From contig NZ_CP113977.2 in assembly GCF_026870175.2 (NCBI RefSeq), positions 1,116,001-1,180,000 on the forward strand: a stretch of DNA of 64,000 nt, written 5' to 3'. The number at the start of each line of letters is the position of its first letter. Position 1 is the first letter of the stretch. Positions 6,370 through 14,529 of the stretch are shown piece after piece. The position numbers and the translations under genes were made by a program. This DNA comes from Flavobacterium aestivum. Its GTDB lineage: Bacteria > Bacteroidota > Bacteroidia > Flavobacteriales > Flavobacteriaceae. Below the pieces are notes generated by a model, which made no database searches, was not told where the DNA came from, and saw only the letters and a list, made by a program, of their open reading frames with translations.

Positions 6370-7292
6370 AATGGGTATAAATCATTTAACATTGAGATGG
6401 TAACTTCTTGACCTGATATTTCAGCTTCTTCAAGTGCCGTGGTAATGATATTTTTAAGACTATCGAAGTCTTTTACACGTGCTTTAAGCCAGTTGATAGC
6501 AGGTTTGTTGATTATTCCTAATTCGTTGCAAATACATTCAATGTCTTCGCTAATTGATGGATCTAAGTTTGTCCATCCAAATGACCAGCGGCGATTAGTT
6601 TGTACAAAGCCATTTTTACGACTATCTGCTGCTTTTTTTAGCATTTTTTGCACATCAATACCAATAACCACTACTGAAGCATAGCCTTGTAATTCGTCTG
6701 CAATAGTTTTAACGGTTGGAATGTTGCCTGCTTTTGAGTTCTCGAATTCGTCAATAATCAATATTGGGTTATTACCTAGATTTTTGATTTTCTCACAAGC
6801 TCTTTTGATAATTGCGCCTTTAGTTCCTGTGGTGGTTACTCCAGCTTCAGTTGCCAAATTGATAGCAAACTCTTTTGAATTTTCTATGCCTGAACACTTA
6901 ACTAGGAATACATGTGCAGGATGTTTTCTTTTAAACATATCGGCCGCATAACTTTTGCCTAGTCCTGTATCACCATCAACTCCTAACCTGATTTTCTTTT
7001 CACGTGCTTTTTCAAAAGTGATAATCGATTGTTTGAAATTGAACGTATTGAAGTGTTGCCAATAGGTTTTTTCTAACTTAAAACCAATAACCAAAGCTAT
7101 TGCTTCATAATATTTGTCAGCAATTTTTGCTTTACCAATAAACTCATTAGATTTTGCTATTTGGTTCACGTAGGCTTTATCAATTCCTGCTAATTTTGCC
7201 AATGCCACCTGTGTAGTGGAGTTGTCCGATAAATACACTTCAATTGCTGAGGGTATTAGGTCTAGTTTTTGAATTTGTGTTAACTTTGCCAT
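6366..7292 (-). CDS. MuB-like AAA+ ATPase, transposition target-capture protein
   Basis: A 308-residue protein counted from the ATG at 7292 (MAKLTQIQKL). An ATG 24 bases earlier overlaps the transposase gene and is less likely. Residues 1-65 form a helix-turn-helix region (TTQVALAKLAGIDKAYVNQIA). An AAA+ domain follows, with Walker A GDTGLGKS at about 107-114, Walker B ILIIDEFEN at about 177-185 and an Arg-rich segment (NRRWSFGW) that may hold the arginine finger. MuB proteins bind target DNA as ATP-dependent filaments and deliver it to MuA. The place directly downstream of the transposase gene is the classical A-B order. The next small gene overlaps its stop. Confidence 0.85.
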   Translation of the reverse strand: MAKLTQIQKLDLIPSAIEVYLSDNSTTQVALAKLAGIDKAYVNQIAKSNEFIGKAKIADKYYEAIALVIGFKLEKTYWQHFNTFNFKQSIITFEKAREKKIRLGVDGDTGLGKSYAADMFKRKHPAHVFLVKCSGIENSKEFAINLATEAGVTTTGTKGAIIKRACEKIKNLGNNPILIIDEFENSKAGNIPTVKTIADELQGYASVVVIGIDVQKMLKKAADSRKNGFVQTNRRWSFGWTNLDPSISEDIECICNELGIINKPAINWLKARVKDFDSLKNIITTALEEAEISGQEVTISMLNDLYPL

Positions 7293-7303
7293 AGATTTAA
7301 AAT

Positions 7304-9475
7304 TTAAGCCGACCATTCAGAGCTATTAAAGTCTCTATTTACTCTCTGTTTGGTCGTATTTTTAAGGTTAGTATTCTCGTTATTTATTTGATTTTTATTA
7401 TAAGATTCTTTATTGCCACCAAGTGCGATGCTATGCTCATAGCTTAATCCTTCCATTACTTCATTAAGTGAAGTTTCGAAATCATCGATATACTCAGTTT
7501 GTTTTGCTTTGCGTCCTTTCAAGTGTCCTAAAGCATTGGTTTTTTGTTCGTCCATTTCAGCATGAGATTGTGAAGTCCCAATCGATCTAGGACAACTCAT
7601 TATAAATTTTTCATCCAGTGTGTATAAATCAGCAAAGGTTTCATCCCATACTACTTTTACCTGAGCGCCTGTGGTGTAACCTGTAGCTTTAGCAATCAAT
7701 TCAGTCCCTACGCCTCCAAATTGTGGTATTTCGAACTGGAATAACTCACTATCACTGTATCCTTTGGTACGATAAACATTTACATATCCTCGCATATAAC
7801 TTACATCTACTTTGGTATGCTTAGCAAACAAATAGCGCATTACTATTGGTTCAAGCGGTTGGCAATTTGGGTGTTTAATTGCGAAGCGTTCTACAGGCGC
7901 AACACCATCACGTAGTTTGGTAGCATTCCAACGCTTAATAAGTTCATGCATCTGAATTACAGCATCATCATAGGTCGGCATATCATCGATATTGATATGA
8001 TCAGGATTTGCCTGACCTTCTAAACCAGTTCCCCATGATGTTGAAAGGAAGTTTTGAATGTCTTTTAAACTGCGTTTAAACAAACGGAATTGAGTTTCTG
8101 CAGGGTTTGCTTGTGAATTACCCGCTTCAATGGTTCTTACTTTGTTGAAAGCAAGATTTAAGAATGATTTGCTTTCTTTTGAAGTAAATGCTCCGTGGTT
8201 ATCAGAAATAAACTCGAACATCGTTTGATTGCCTCCGTTTTCAATAGCCATTTTAACAGCTGCTTTAGTCATAGCTTCAGTTTCTTTGTGAGAACCTACA
8301 GGAGCAACGGACCAACCCGCAATGTGTCTACTTGCTACATCAGTAATAAGAATTACATATAGTTTCATTGTATGCCACTTGCCGTCAGCTTTTTTATACT
8401 TGTAGTTGATAGTTCCTGAACCATCACCCGCAAATAATGAGTGTGCGTATTGTAATCTTTCTGTAGTTACGTATGTTTGAACGTGCTTTTTGTAATAGTC
8501 TTCACCGTGACGCGCTCTAGCTGTTTTGATTTGTGAGCTAAAACGGGTCAAATGATGACAAAAAGTACGATAGGCTACAGGCTGTAAGTCAAATTCTTGA
8601 ACATCTTCGCAATAATCACGCTCCCAAAGTGTGCGGATATATTCTTTTGACGAACCGCCAGGATTCATATACAGATGAAACATCATAGCCTGATGTATAT
8701 CAAACTGGTAAATTTGACCTGTGCTTTCGTCAATTAAAGGGAATTTACCCACTATTTGGGCGTTGTCATTTCCATATTTACCCGAAATAAAGAACTTCAA
8801 TTGTTCGATTGTATCGCCTGTAAATGGAAACTCATTTATCTTATTGCGTAAATAGGCAGGAGAATTGATTTTAAAACCTTCCAGTTCCAGCGGTGCCAAC
8901 ATATCAGTACACACTTGGTAGAAGTCCTGTTTTTTATTGATTCCAAGTAACTTGAAGTTATCATTAAACAATTGTTTCATTATCCAAATGCACCAAGCAC
9001 GTCCAGTCGCCATTTGTTCGGCTTGTTTTTGATTGAAGCCTACAATTGCACTGTACATGTAATAAGTAATGTCAGTATTGTCAATGAACGTGTTTACTTG
9101 CGCTTGGATAGCGTTTTTTAATTGATTTTGCTTGTTAGATTTATCAGCACTTTGCAGAGCCTCATACGCTTGTAGAAGCTCATGCTTTGCGCCAAATTTT
9201 GAACGGTAGTGAGTTGGTTTGCGATCAGGTAAACAATCGTAGTCGTAGTAAAACGTCCCGTTTGCTTTGCCCCAACGCCAAGCACTTCCTGTATTGGGTA
9301 AAAAGTCGCCGTATTTATAGCCTTTTTGGATTGATTTTTTGAATAGTGCTCTAGCACGTGTTCTTAAATATTCTTCTGTTACTTGACAAATTTGTAATAC
9401 CAAGCGTTGCGAAACCCATAAGGTTTCACCGTCTTTGTAATTACGTATAATGATGTCTTGGGGTAACAGTTGCAT
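7304..9475 (-). CDS. MuA-like DDE transposase
   Basis: A 723-residue transposase that would cut and join the phage ends during integration and replicative transposition. An N-terminal DNA-binding region covers about 1-120. The RNase H-like catalytic core has the DDE triad at D351 (FAGDGSG), D425 (ISDNHGAF) and E460 (ANPAETQFRLFK). A C-terminal beta-barrel and a charged tail follow. The length and layout match MuA-type transposases of Bacteroidetes phages. The N-terminus reads like an end-binding helix-turn-helix (VSQRLVLQICQVTEEYLRTRAR). It is preceded by a 59-residue gene nine bases upstream and followed 11 bases later by the MuB-like gene, forming the head of the early operon under the repressor. 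Confidence 0.93.
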   Translation of the reverse strand: MQLLPQDIIIRNYKDGETLWVSQRLVLQICQVTEEYLRTRARALFKKSIQKGYKYGDFLPNTGSAWRWGKANGTFYYDYDCLPDRKPTHYRSKFGAKHELLQAYEALQSADKSNKQNQLKNAIQAQVNTFIDNTDITYYMYSAIVGFNQKQAEQMATGRAWCIWIMKQLFNDNFKLLGINKKQDFYQVCTDMLAPLELEGFKINSPAYLRNKINEFPFTGDTIEQLKFFISGKYGNDNAQIVGKFPLIDESTGQIYQFDIHQAMMFHLYMNPGGSSKEYIRTLWERDYCEDVQEFDLQPVAYRTFCHHLTRFSSQIKTARARHGEDYYKKHVQTYVTTERLQYAHSLFAGDGSGTINYKYKKADGKWHTMKLYVILITDVASRHIAGWSVAPVGSHKETEAMTKAAVKMAIENGGNQTMFEFISDNHGAFTSKESKSFLNLAFNKVRTIEAGNSQANPAETQFRLFKRSLKDIQNFLSTSWGTGLEGQANPDHINIDDMPTYDDAVIQMHELIKRWNATKLRDGVAPVERFAIKHPNCQPLEPIVMRYLFAKHTKVDVSYMRGYVNVYRTKGYSDSELFQFEIPQFGGVGTELIAKATGYTTGAQVKVVWDETFADLYTLDEKFIMSCPRSIGTSQSHAEMDEQKTNALGHLKGRKAKQTEYIDDFETSLNEVMEGLSYEHSIALGGNKESYNKNQINNENTNLKNTTKQRVNRDFNSSEWSA

Positions 9476-9484
9476 TCGTACGAA

Positions 9485-9664
9485 TTAGTTGATTAACATT
9501 TTTTCTAATTCTGCAAACTTTTCCATGATTAGTTTGGCAGCAACTGATTCTTGTTTTCTTTCGTTTGTCACTACTTTTTTGCAATAAACTTTACTCTTAC
9601 CTGTCATACTATGAAGCAGTTCCCAAGTTTTAAATTTTCTCGCTTGTTCAATTAATATGCTCAT
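9485..9664 (-). CDS. First gene of the early operon, 59 residues, unknown
   Basis: The frame begins MSILIEQARKFKTWELLHSMTGKSK and ends AELEKMLIN, nine bases before the transposase start. It directly follows the divergent promoter/operator region, the place occupied by ner in Mu. The segment FKTWELLHSMTGKSKVYC could form a small DNA-binding fold, but no helix-turn-helix is clear. A Ner-like regulator is a guess from position. Confidence 0.55.
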   Translation of the reverse strand: MSILIEQARKFKTWELLHSMTGKSKVYCKKVVTNERKQESVAAKLIMEKFAELEKMLIN

Positions 9665-9680
9665 ATCTTAAAATTTATTA

Positions 9681-9712
9681 TACATTTGTATCGTTAGAGT
9701 GATACAAATATA
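9681..9712. promoter_or_regulatory. Prophage operator with divergent -7 boxes
   Basis: A perfect 9-bp inverted repeat, ATTTGTATC (9684-9692) and GATACAAAT (9701-9709), with an 8-base spacer. Its arms include a plus-strand TACATTTG box (9681-9688) and a minus-strand TATATTTG box (9705-9712), both fitting the Bacteroidota -7 pattern TAnnTTTG. A repressor dimer here would cover both the repressor promoter and the early promoter. I did not find clear -33 partners. Confidence 0.7.
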
Positions 9713-9757
9713 GATATTTTTCAATACTAATTAATAAAAACATAGACTTATTTCAAT

Positions 9758-10633
9758 ATGAGTATAGAAAAAATTACACATAGGTTATGTAAATACATGG
9801 AATACAAAGGATTGAATCCTAACAATATTACCGTTGACGCAGGCTTATCTGTAGGATTAATTGGTAAAGCCATTAAGAATTCAGCTGGTTTGAACTCAGA
9901 TACTATAGAAAAAATTCTACATTCTTATATAGACTTAAATCCTATTTGGTTTGTTTTAGGAGAGGGTGAGATGTTAAAACCAAATGTGCAGGATATGTCA
10001 CACTTTGAAAATGTCACAAAAACTGTCACATTTTCGGAAGAAACGAAAAATAAAGAAAATGTATCACTTTTAGTAAATGAGGACAAATCTGTTTTGTCTA
10101 GCAAAATGCCAAAGATTGTTACTGTAAGTGAAAGCGGGAAGGATAATGTAGTACTGGTACCTACTAAAGCTGCAGCTGGGTATTTATTAGGTTATGGAGA
10201 TCCACACTTTGTACAGACATTACCAACCTTTAGTTTGCCAAATATTCAGAATGGTACTTTTAGAATGTTTCAAGTATCAGGTCATTCTATGTATCCAACT
10301 TTAAACGATGGGTCTTATGTAGTTGGTGAATGGGTAGAGAATTGGATTAAAGACATAAAAGACAATCGTATATATGTGATTGTCAGTAATGATGGTATTC
10401 TTGTTAAGCGTGTTTTAAACCGTTTGAAAAAATATGACAATTTATATTTGAAATCAGATAATAGAAAGGAGTATCCTAATATATCTCTAGAGACATATCA
10501 TATAAAAGAAGTCTGGGCTGTAAAAATGCACCTTTCTTTTGAATTACCTGACCCAACCGTATTATATGACCGTGTAGGGGACTTAGAAGCTGAAATCGAC
10601 CATATAAAATCACTTTTAAAAAGCAAAAATTAA
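9758..10633 (+). CDS. Prophage repressor, helix-turn-helix plus S24 LexA-like peptidase
   Basis: A 291-residue CI-type repressor. The N-terminal 60 residues form a helix-turn-helix domain (NNITVDAGLSVGLIGKAIKN). A linker of about 70 residues leads to an Ala-Gly pair (A140-G141, KAAAGYLLG), a plausible autocleavage site. The S24 peptidase core follows, with the serine in SGHSMYPT (S177) and the lysine in GILVKRVL (K217). A short coiled coil closes the protein (LYDRVGDLEAEIDHIKSLL). It would keep the prophage silent and cleave itself upon RecA activation. It is divergent from the early operon with the 9684-9709 palindrome between them, and it is the last phage gene before the junction. Confidence 0.9.
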   Translation: MSIEKITHRLCKYMEYKGLNPNNITVDAGLSVGLIGKAIKNSAGLNSDTIEKILHSYIDLNPIWFVLGEGEMLKPNVQDMSHFENVTKTVTFSEETKNKENVSLLVNEDKSVLSSKMPKIVTVSESGKDNVVLVPTKAAAGYLLGYGDPHFVQTLPTFSLPNIQNGTFRMFQVSGHSMYPTLNDGSYVVGEWVENWIKDIKDNRIYVIVSNDGILVKRVLNRLKKYDNLYLKSDNRKEYPNISLETYHIKEVWAVKMHLSFELPDPTVLYDRVGDLEAEIDHIKSLLKSKN

Positions 10634-10753
10634 ACCATTCATTTGACTAACTTTAATTTTCGACCTTTTTTATTAAAGAAGAATTAAACCTTTTTAAACC
10701 TTTTTTAGTATTAATGTCTTAGTTTATAGTGTATGTTTGGTATTGCCCCTAAT
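10634..10753. repeat. Terminal segment of the prophage with short repeats
   Basis: This non-coding stretch between the repressor and the host junction contains tandem TTAAACCTTTTT units near 10684-10706. The end of a transposable phage should hold transposase-binding sites, and such repeats are candidates. A TG/CA terminus at the junction is not obvious. Confidence 0.45.
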
Positions 10754-11017
10754 AATCCGTTGCTTTATAGTGACTTCCAGGCTTTTTATATAATAACCTT
10801 TGCCAAGAATGGCATAGATAATTCCTCTTTTTTTTAATTCTTCATAGGCTTGTAATACCGTGTCTCGAGATAAAGAAAAGGCTATGCAGACTTTATTTAT
10901 AGAAGGTAATTTTTCATCTTTTTTCAGTTTTTTATCCTCGATTGCTTTTTCAACAGAGTAAACTATTTGTTTGTATTTAGGTATTCCTAGATTATTCTGA
11001 ATTGAGATTATTTTCAT
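10724..11017 (-). pseudogene. GntR-family regulator of the gal cluster, cut off by the prophage
   Basis: The frame starts MKIISIQNNLGIPKYKQIV and contains a complete GntR winged helix: KLPSINKVCIAFSLSRDTVLQAYEELKKRG and GKGYYIKS. It ends after 97 codons. Family members of this type in Flavobacterium run to about 340 residues with a LacI-like sugar-binding domain, starting FLLFDE right after the KQRI position. Here the family sequence stops at KQRI and the last nine codons are phage DNA. The remaining part should lie past the other prophage end, outside the window. A start 29 codons upstream is open but would overlap the operator. The protein may still bind DNA but cannot sense sugar. Confidence 0.8.
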
Positions 11018-11050
11018 AAAATAATATTTTTTTGCAATATACGAAAAAAA

Positions 11051-11066
11051 ACCGGTAGGTACCGGT
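11051..11066. promoter_or_regulatory. Palindromic operator between gntR and galM
   Basis: The 16-bp near-palindrome ACCGGTAGGTACCGGT (14 of 16 positions symmetric) is GC-rich in an AT-rich spacer and lies midway between the two divergent starts. GntR-type dimers bind such sites. A TATTTTTG -7 box at 11089-11096 lies between it and galM. Confidence 0.65.
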
Positions 11067-11120
11067 ATGCAGTACAGTCTGATTGTTATATTTTTGGATT
11101 TCATTTTTCACAAACAAACA

Positions 11121-12170
11121 ATGGAAATAAAAAACATACCGCATTTTATTATGGATTCTACAGCAGAATTGTTTGGAATATTGCCTAATGACGTTGCTGT
11201 TCATTCTTATGAATTAGTTAATAAAAATGGAATGCAAGTAAAAATTATTAATTATGGAGCGACAGTGACATCATTAAAAATTCCATTGGAAGATGATAAA
11301 ACAGTTGATGTTGTTTTAGGATTTGACAATTTAGAGGCATACCTAAAATCATTCGATTTAGAAAGTGCACCATATTTGGGAGCAACGGTTGGCAGATATG
11401 CAGGTCGCATCAATAATGGTACTTTTGAACTGAATGGTAAAGTATATGGTCTGAATATCAATAACAATAAACATGCTCTTCATGGCGGTTTTTTAGGTTT
11501 CAGTAAAGTGGTTTGGGAAGTTAAAGCCATAAAGCAAGAGGATAATCCATCGATAACTTTAGTGTATGAAAGTCAAAATAATGACGAAAATTATCCGGGA
11601 GATTTATCAGTAGAGTTAACATATAAGTTGTCTGAAGAAAATGAATTGATTATTGAATATCGTGCTACATCTACAGAAGATACAATTGTAAACCTAACCC
11701 ATCACAGTTATTTTAATTTAGATGGGCACAATTCAGATGTTTCTAACTTAGAAATGAGTGTGAATTCTAAAGAAATTTTAGAAACTACAGATGAGAATAT
11801 CCCAACTGGTAAGTTTTTAGATGTTACTAATTCATTTTTTGATTTTTCATCATTCAAAAATTGCCCAGCTAAAATTGATACTACTTTTATTTTAAATCAA
11901 GGAAAGGATTTAGCAGCTTCTCTTTTTAGCAAAAAGAACAAGTTAAAAATGTCTGTTTATACAGATCAACCAGCTGTTCATGTTTATGTTGGAGGAAATT
12001 GTGAAGACATTCATGGAAAAGAAGATGTGTTTTACCATTCTTTAAGTGGTATTTGTTTTGAAACCCAGAATTTTCCGGATGCTCCTAATCACAAGCATTT
12101 CCCGAGTTCAGTTCTAAAGAAGAACGCAGTCTATGAGCATAAAACCACATATAAATTTGAAATTCTTTAA
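11121..12170 (+). CDS. galM: Aldose 1-epimerase (galactose mutarotase)
   Basis: A 349-residue mutarotase that interconverts the beta and alpha anomers of D-galactose before galactokinase. Family motifs are INYGATVTSLKIP near the N-terminus, GRYAGRI, the His-containing LHGG segment, the catalytic HHSYFNLDG, and the Glu-containing GICFETQNFPDAPNH near the C-terminus. I chose the ATG at 11121 because family members start near this MEIKNIPHF segment. An earlier in-frame ATG at 11067 overlaps the operator. There is no signal peptide, so it is cytoplasmic. It is the first gene of the galactose cluster, 37 bases before the alpha-galactosidase gene. Confidence 0.93.
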   Translation: MEIKNIPHFIMDSTAELFGILPNDVAVHSYELVNKNGMQVKIINYGATVTSLKIPLEDDKTVDVVLGFDNLEAYLKSFDLESAPYLGATVGRYAGRINNGTFELNGKVYGLNINNNKHALHGGFLGFSKVVWEVKAIKQEDNPSITLVYESQNNDENYPGDLSVELTYKLSEENELIIEYRATSTEDTIVNLTHHSYFNLDGHNSDVSNLEMSVNSKEILETTDENIPTGKFLDVTNSFFDFSSFKNCPAKIDTTFILNQGKDLAASLFSKKNKLKMSVYTDQPAVHVYVGGNCEDIHGKEDVFYHSLSGICFETQNFPDAPNHKHFPSSVLKKNAVYEHKTTYKFEIL

Positions 12171-12207
12171 AATAAACTAACCACTAAACTATTACTGAAA
12201 AATTTCT

Positions 12208-14406
12208 ATGAAAAAAATAATACTTCTATTAGCACTTACAACCTTGTTTTGTGAAGCTAATGCGCAAGATGGACAAATTCAGATTGAAACTCAAAGTACT
12301 GCTTTGATTTTGAAAGCAGGAAAGAATGGCTTGCTTTATCAAGCCTATTTGGGAACAAAGCTAAAAGGGAATTCAGGATACAATACACTTTCAAAGGAAA
12401 ACACAAAAACATTTGTTATAAATGATGGAAATCCGTTGGTTAATTTAAGGCACCAAGCGTATCCAACATATGGAACTGACAACTTATTTGAGTCTGCTAT
12501 TAGAATGACTCATAATGATGGGAATCCATCTCTGGAATTAACGTATGTAAGTCATCGTACAGAAAAAATTGATGCTAATACCACAGAAACTATTATAAAA
12601 CTAAAAGACCAAGTGTATCCAGTAGAAGTGACGCTTCATTATAAAGCTTTTTACAATGAAAACGTGATTGAGCAATGGACAGAAATTCAGCATCACGAAA
12701 AGAAACCGGTTATGTTATATAACTATGCGTCTTCTATGTTGCATTTTGATGCAGATCGCTATTGGTTAACTCAATTTCATGGAGATTGGGCCAAAGAAGT
12801 TCGCATGCAGGAAAGTGAATTGACTAGCGGTACGAAAGTTATTGACTCAAAATTAGGAGTTCGTAACAATATGTACCAAACACCAGTTTTCTTTTTATCT
12901 CTTAACTCTAAAGCCGATGAAAATTCAGGAGAACTTGTGGCAGGAACGATTGCATGGTCGGGAAATTTTAAGTTAGCTTTTGAGTTAGACAATAAAAATT
13001 CACTTAGAATAAGTTCAGGGATAAACCCATTTGCTTCAGAATACAGTCTTCAGCCAGAAAAAGTATTTACTACACCTTCATTTATTTATACTTTTTCTAA
13101 TAAAGGAAAAGGGCAGGCGAGTAGAAACTTACATACATGGGCTAGAAAATATGGAATTAAAGATGGTGAAAAAACCCGTTTGACATTGTTAAACAATTGG
13201 GAAACGACCTTTTTTAATTTTGATGAAAAGAAATTGACAGATATGTTTACGGATTCAAAAACGCTAGGTGTTGACATGTTCTTATTAGATGATGGTTGGT
13301 TTGGGAATAAATATCCTAGAAGTGGAGATAAATCCGGTCTAGGAGATTGGCAAGCTACTAAAACAAAATTGCCTAATGGTATTGGTTTCTTGATGCAAGA
13401 AGCTGAGAAAACAGGAATAAAATTCGGAATTTGGATCGAGCCGGAGATGGTTAATCCTAAGAGTGAATTATATGAAAAACATCCGGATTGGGTTTTAAAA
13501 TTGCCTAATAGACCAGAAAGTTATTATCGTACTCAATTGGTTCTGGATTTATGTAATCCGCAAGTGCAAGATTTTGTATTCAAAACTGTAGATGACATTA
13601 TGCAAACTAATTCAGGTGTAGCCTTTTTTAAATGGGACTGTAACCGAATGATGACTAGCGCCTATTCAACTTATCTTAAGAATCAACAATCACATTTATT
13701 TATTGAATATACAAACGGTTTATATAAAGTTTTAGACCGAATTAAAACAAAATATCCGAATCTGCCTATGATGCTTTGCTCAGGTGGAGGAGGAAGAACG
13801 GATTATGCTTTCCTGAAATATTTTACAGAGTTTTGGGCAAGTGATAATACAGATCCGTACAATAGAGTCTTCATACAATGGGGGTATTCTCAGTTCTTTC
13901 CAGCCTTTTCAATTTGTAATCACGTAACATCATGGGGTAATCAATCCATTAAGTTCAAAACCGACGTTGCCATGATGGGTAAATTAGGATTTGATATTAA
14001 TGTGAAAGAACTTAAAGAGAAAGAACTGAAGTACTGCCAGGATGCTGTTGCTAATTATAAGCGATTGAGTCCAGTAATTTGGCATGGTGACATGTACAGA
14101 ATTATCTCTCCTTATGATGAAAGCCGTGCAGTATTGATGTATGTTAACGAGGCAAAAAGTAAGGCAGTGATGTTTTCTTATACATTACATCCGCTTTATG
14201 ATCCACAATATAACGCTGTTCGCTTTCAAGGTTTAGATCCAAATAAAACTTATAAAGTAGAGGAAATAAACTTGATGCCAGAAGGCAAAAAATCTTTCGA
14301 AGAATCTGGGGAATCATTTACAGGAGATTATTTAATGAATGTTGGTTTACGAGTTTCTTCATCTAAGGTAGAAACGAGTGTTGTTCTAGAAGTTACGGAA
14401 ATATAG
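12208..14406 (+). CDS. Alpha-galactosidase, glycoside hydrolase family 36, exported
   Basis: A 732-residue enzyme that removes alpha-linked galactose from oligosaccharides such as melibiose or raffinose. A signal peptide (MKKIILLLALTTLFCEANAQ) points to the periplasm. An N-terminal beta-sandwich is followed by the catalytic barrel with LLDDGWFG, GIWIEPEMVNP, the nucleophile motif FFKWDCN (D477) and the acid/base motif ASDNTDP (D546). A C-terminal beta domain closes it. This layout is standard for GH36. It lies between galM and galK in the galactose cluster, so released galactose would be imported by the downstream symporter. Exact substrate preference cannot be read from the sequence. Confidence 0.93.
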   Translation: MKKIILLLALTTLFCEANAQDGQIQIETQSTALILKAGKNGLLYQAYLGTKLKGNSGYNTLSKENTKTFVINDGNPLVNLRHQAYPTYGTDNLFESAIRMTHNDGNPSLELTYVSHRTEKIDANTTETIIKLKDQVYPVEVTLHYKAFYNENVIEQWTEIQHHEKKPVMLYNYASSMLHFDADRYWLTQFHGDWAKEVRMQESELTSGTKVIDSKLGVRNNMYQTPVFFLSLNSKADENSGELVAGTIAWSGNFKLAFELDNKNSLRISSGINPFASEYSLQPEKVFTTPSFIYTFSNKGKGQASRNLHTWARKYGIKDGEKTRLTLLNNWETTFFNFDEKKLTDMFTDSKTLGVDMFLLDDGWFGNKYPRSGDKSGLGDWQATKTKLPNGIGFLMQEAEKTGIKFGIWIEPEMVNPKSELYEKHPDWVLKLPNRPESYYRTQLVLDLCNPQVQDFVFKTVDDIMQTNSGVAFFKWDCNRMMTSAYSTYLKNQQSHLFIEYTNGLYKVLDRIKTKYPNLPMMLCSGGGGRTDYAFLKYFTEFWASDNTDPYNRVFIQWGYSQFFPAFSICNHVTSWGNQSIKFKTDVAMMGKLGFDINVKELKEKELKYCQDAVANYKRLSPVIWHGDMYRIISPYDESRAVLMYVNEAKSKAVMFSYTLHPLYDPQYNAVRFQGLDPNKTYKVEEINLMPEGKKSFEESGESFTGDYLMNVGLRVSSSKVETSVVLEVTEI

Positions 14407-14529
14407 TGAAATGACTGAGATCAAGTTGTTTGACTTCGTAAGCAGATAATTTTTAAAAATAAAAGAGGGATAGTGCAAAAGATTAAAAATGAAGAAAGTT
14501 TTATCAAGCTTTTGATTAAATTTAAATAA

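Larger units (their letters stand above)
1..10753. mobile_element. Mu-like transposable prophage (repressor-proximal end and distal part of the early operon)
   Basis: The segment carries the hallmark set of a transposable phage: a LexA-type repressor, a MuA-like DDE transposase followed at once by a MuB-like ATPase, many short coupled early ORFs, and tail genes with a gpG-like protein. The right boundary is placed at about 10753 because the GntR frame on the minus strand loses its family sequence there. The other end lies left of the window. I could not identify the exact terminal bases or the target duplication from one junction alone. The early operon runs leftward, and the visible tail genes run rightward to meet it near 1260. 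Confidence 0.85.

Noticed and set aside
9118..9357. Minus-strand open frame of 79 codons
   Set aside because: It lies wholly inside the transposase gene in another frame and has no protein-like pattern.
10745..10760. Exact TG...CA phage terminus
   Set aside because: No TG/CA dinucleotide at the likely junction fits both the GntR break and a Mu-type end, so I left the boundary approximate.
10992..11204. Minus-strand open frame across the galM-gntR spacer
   Set aside because: It runs through the operator palindrome and the galM start with no family-like sequence.
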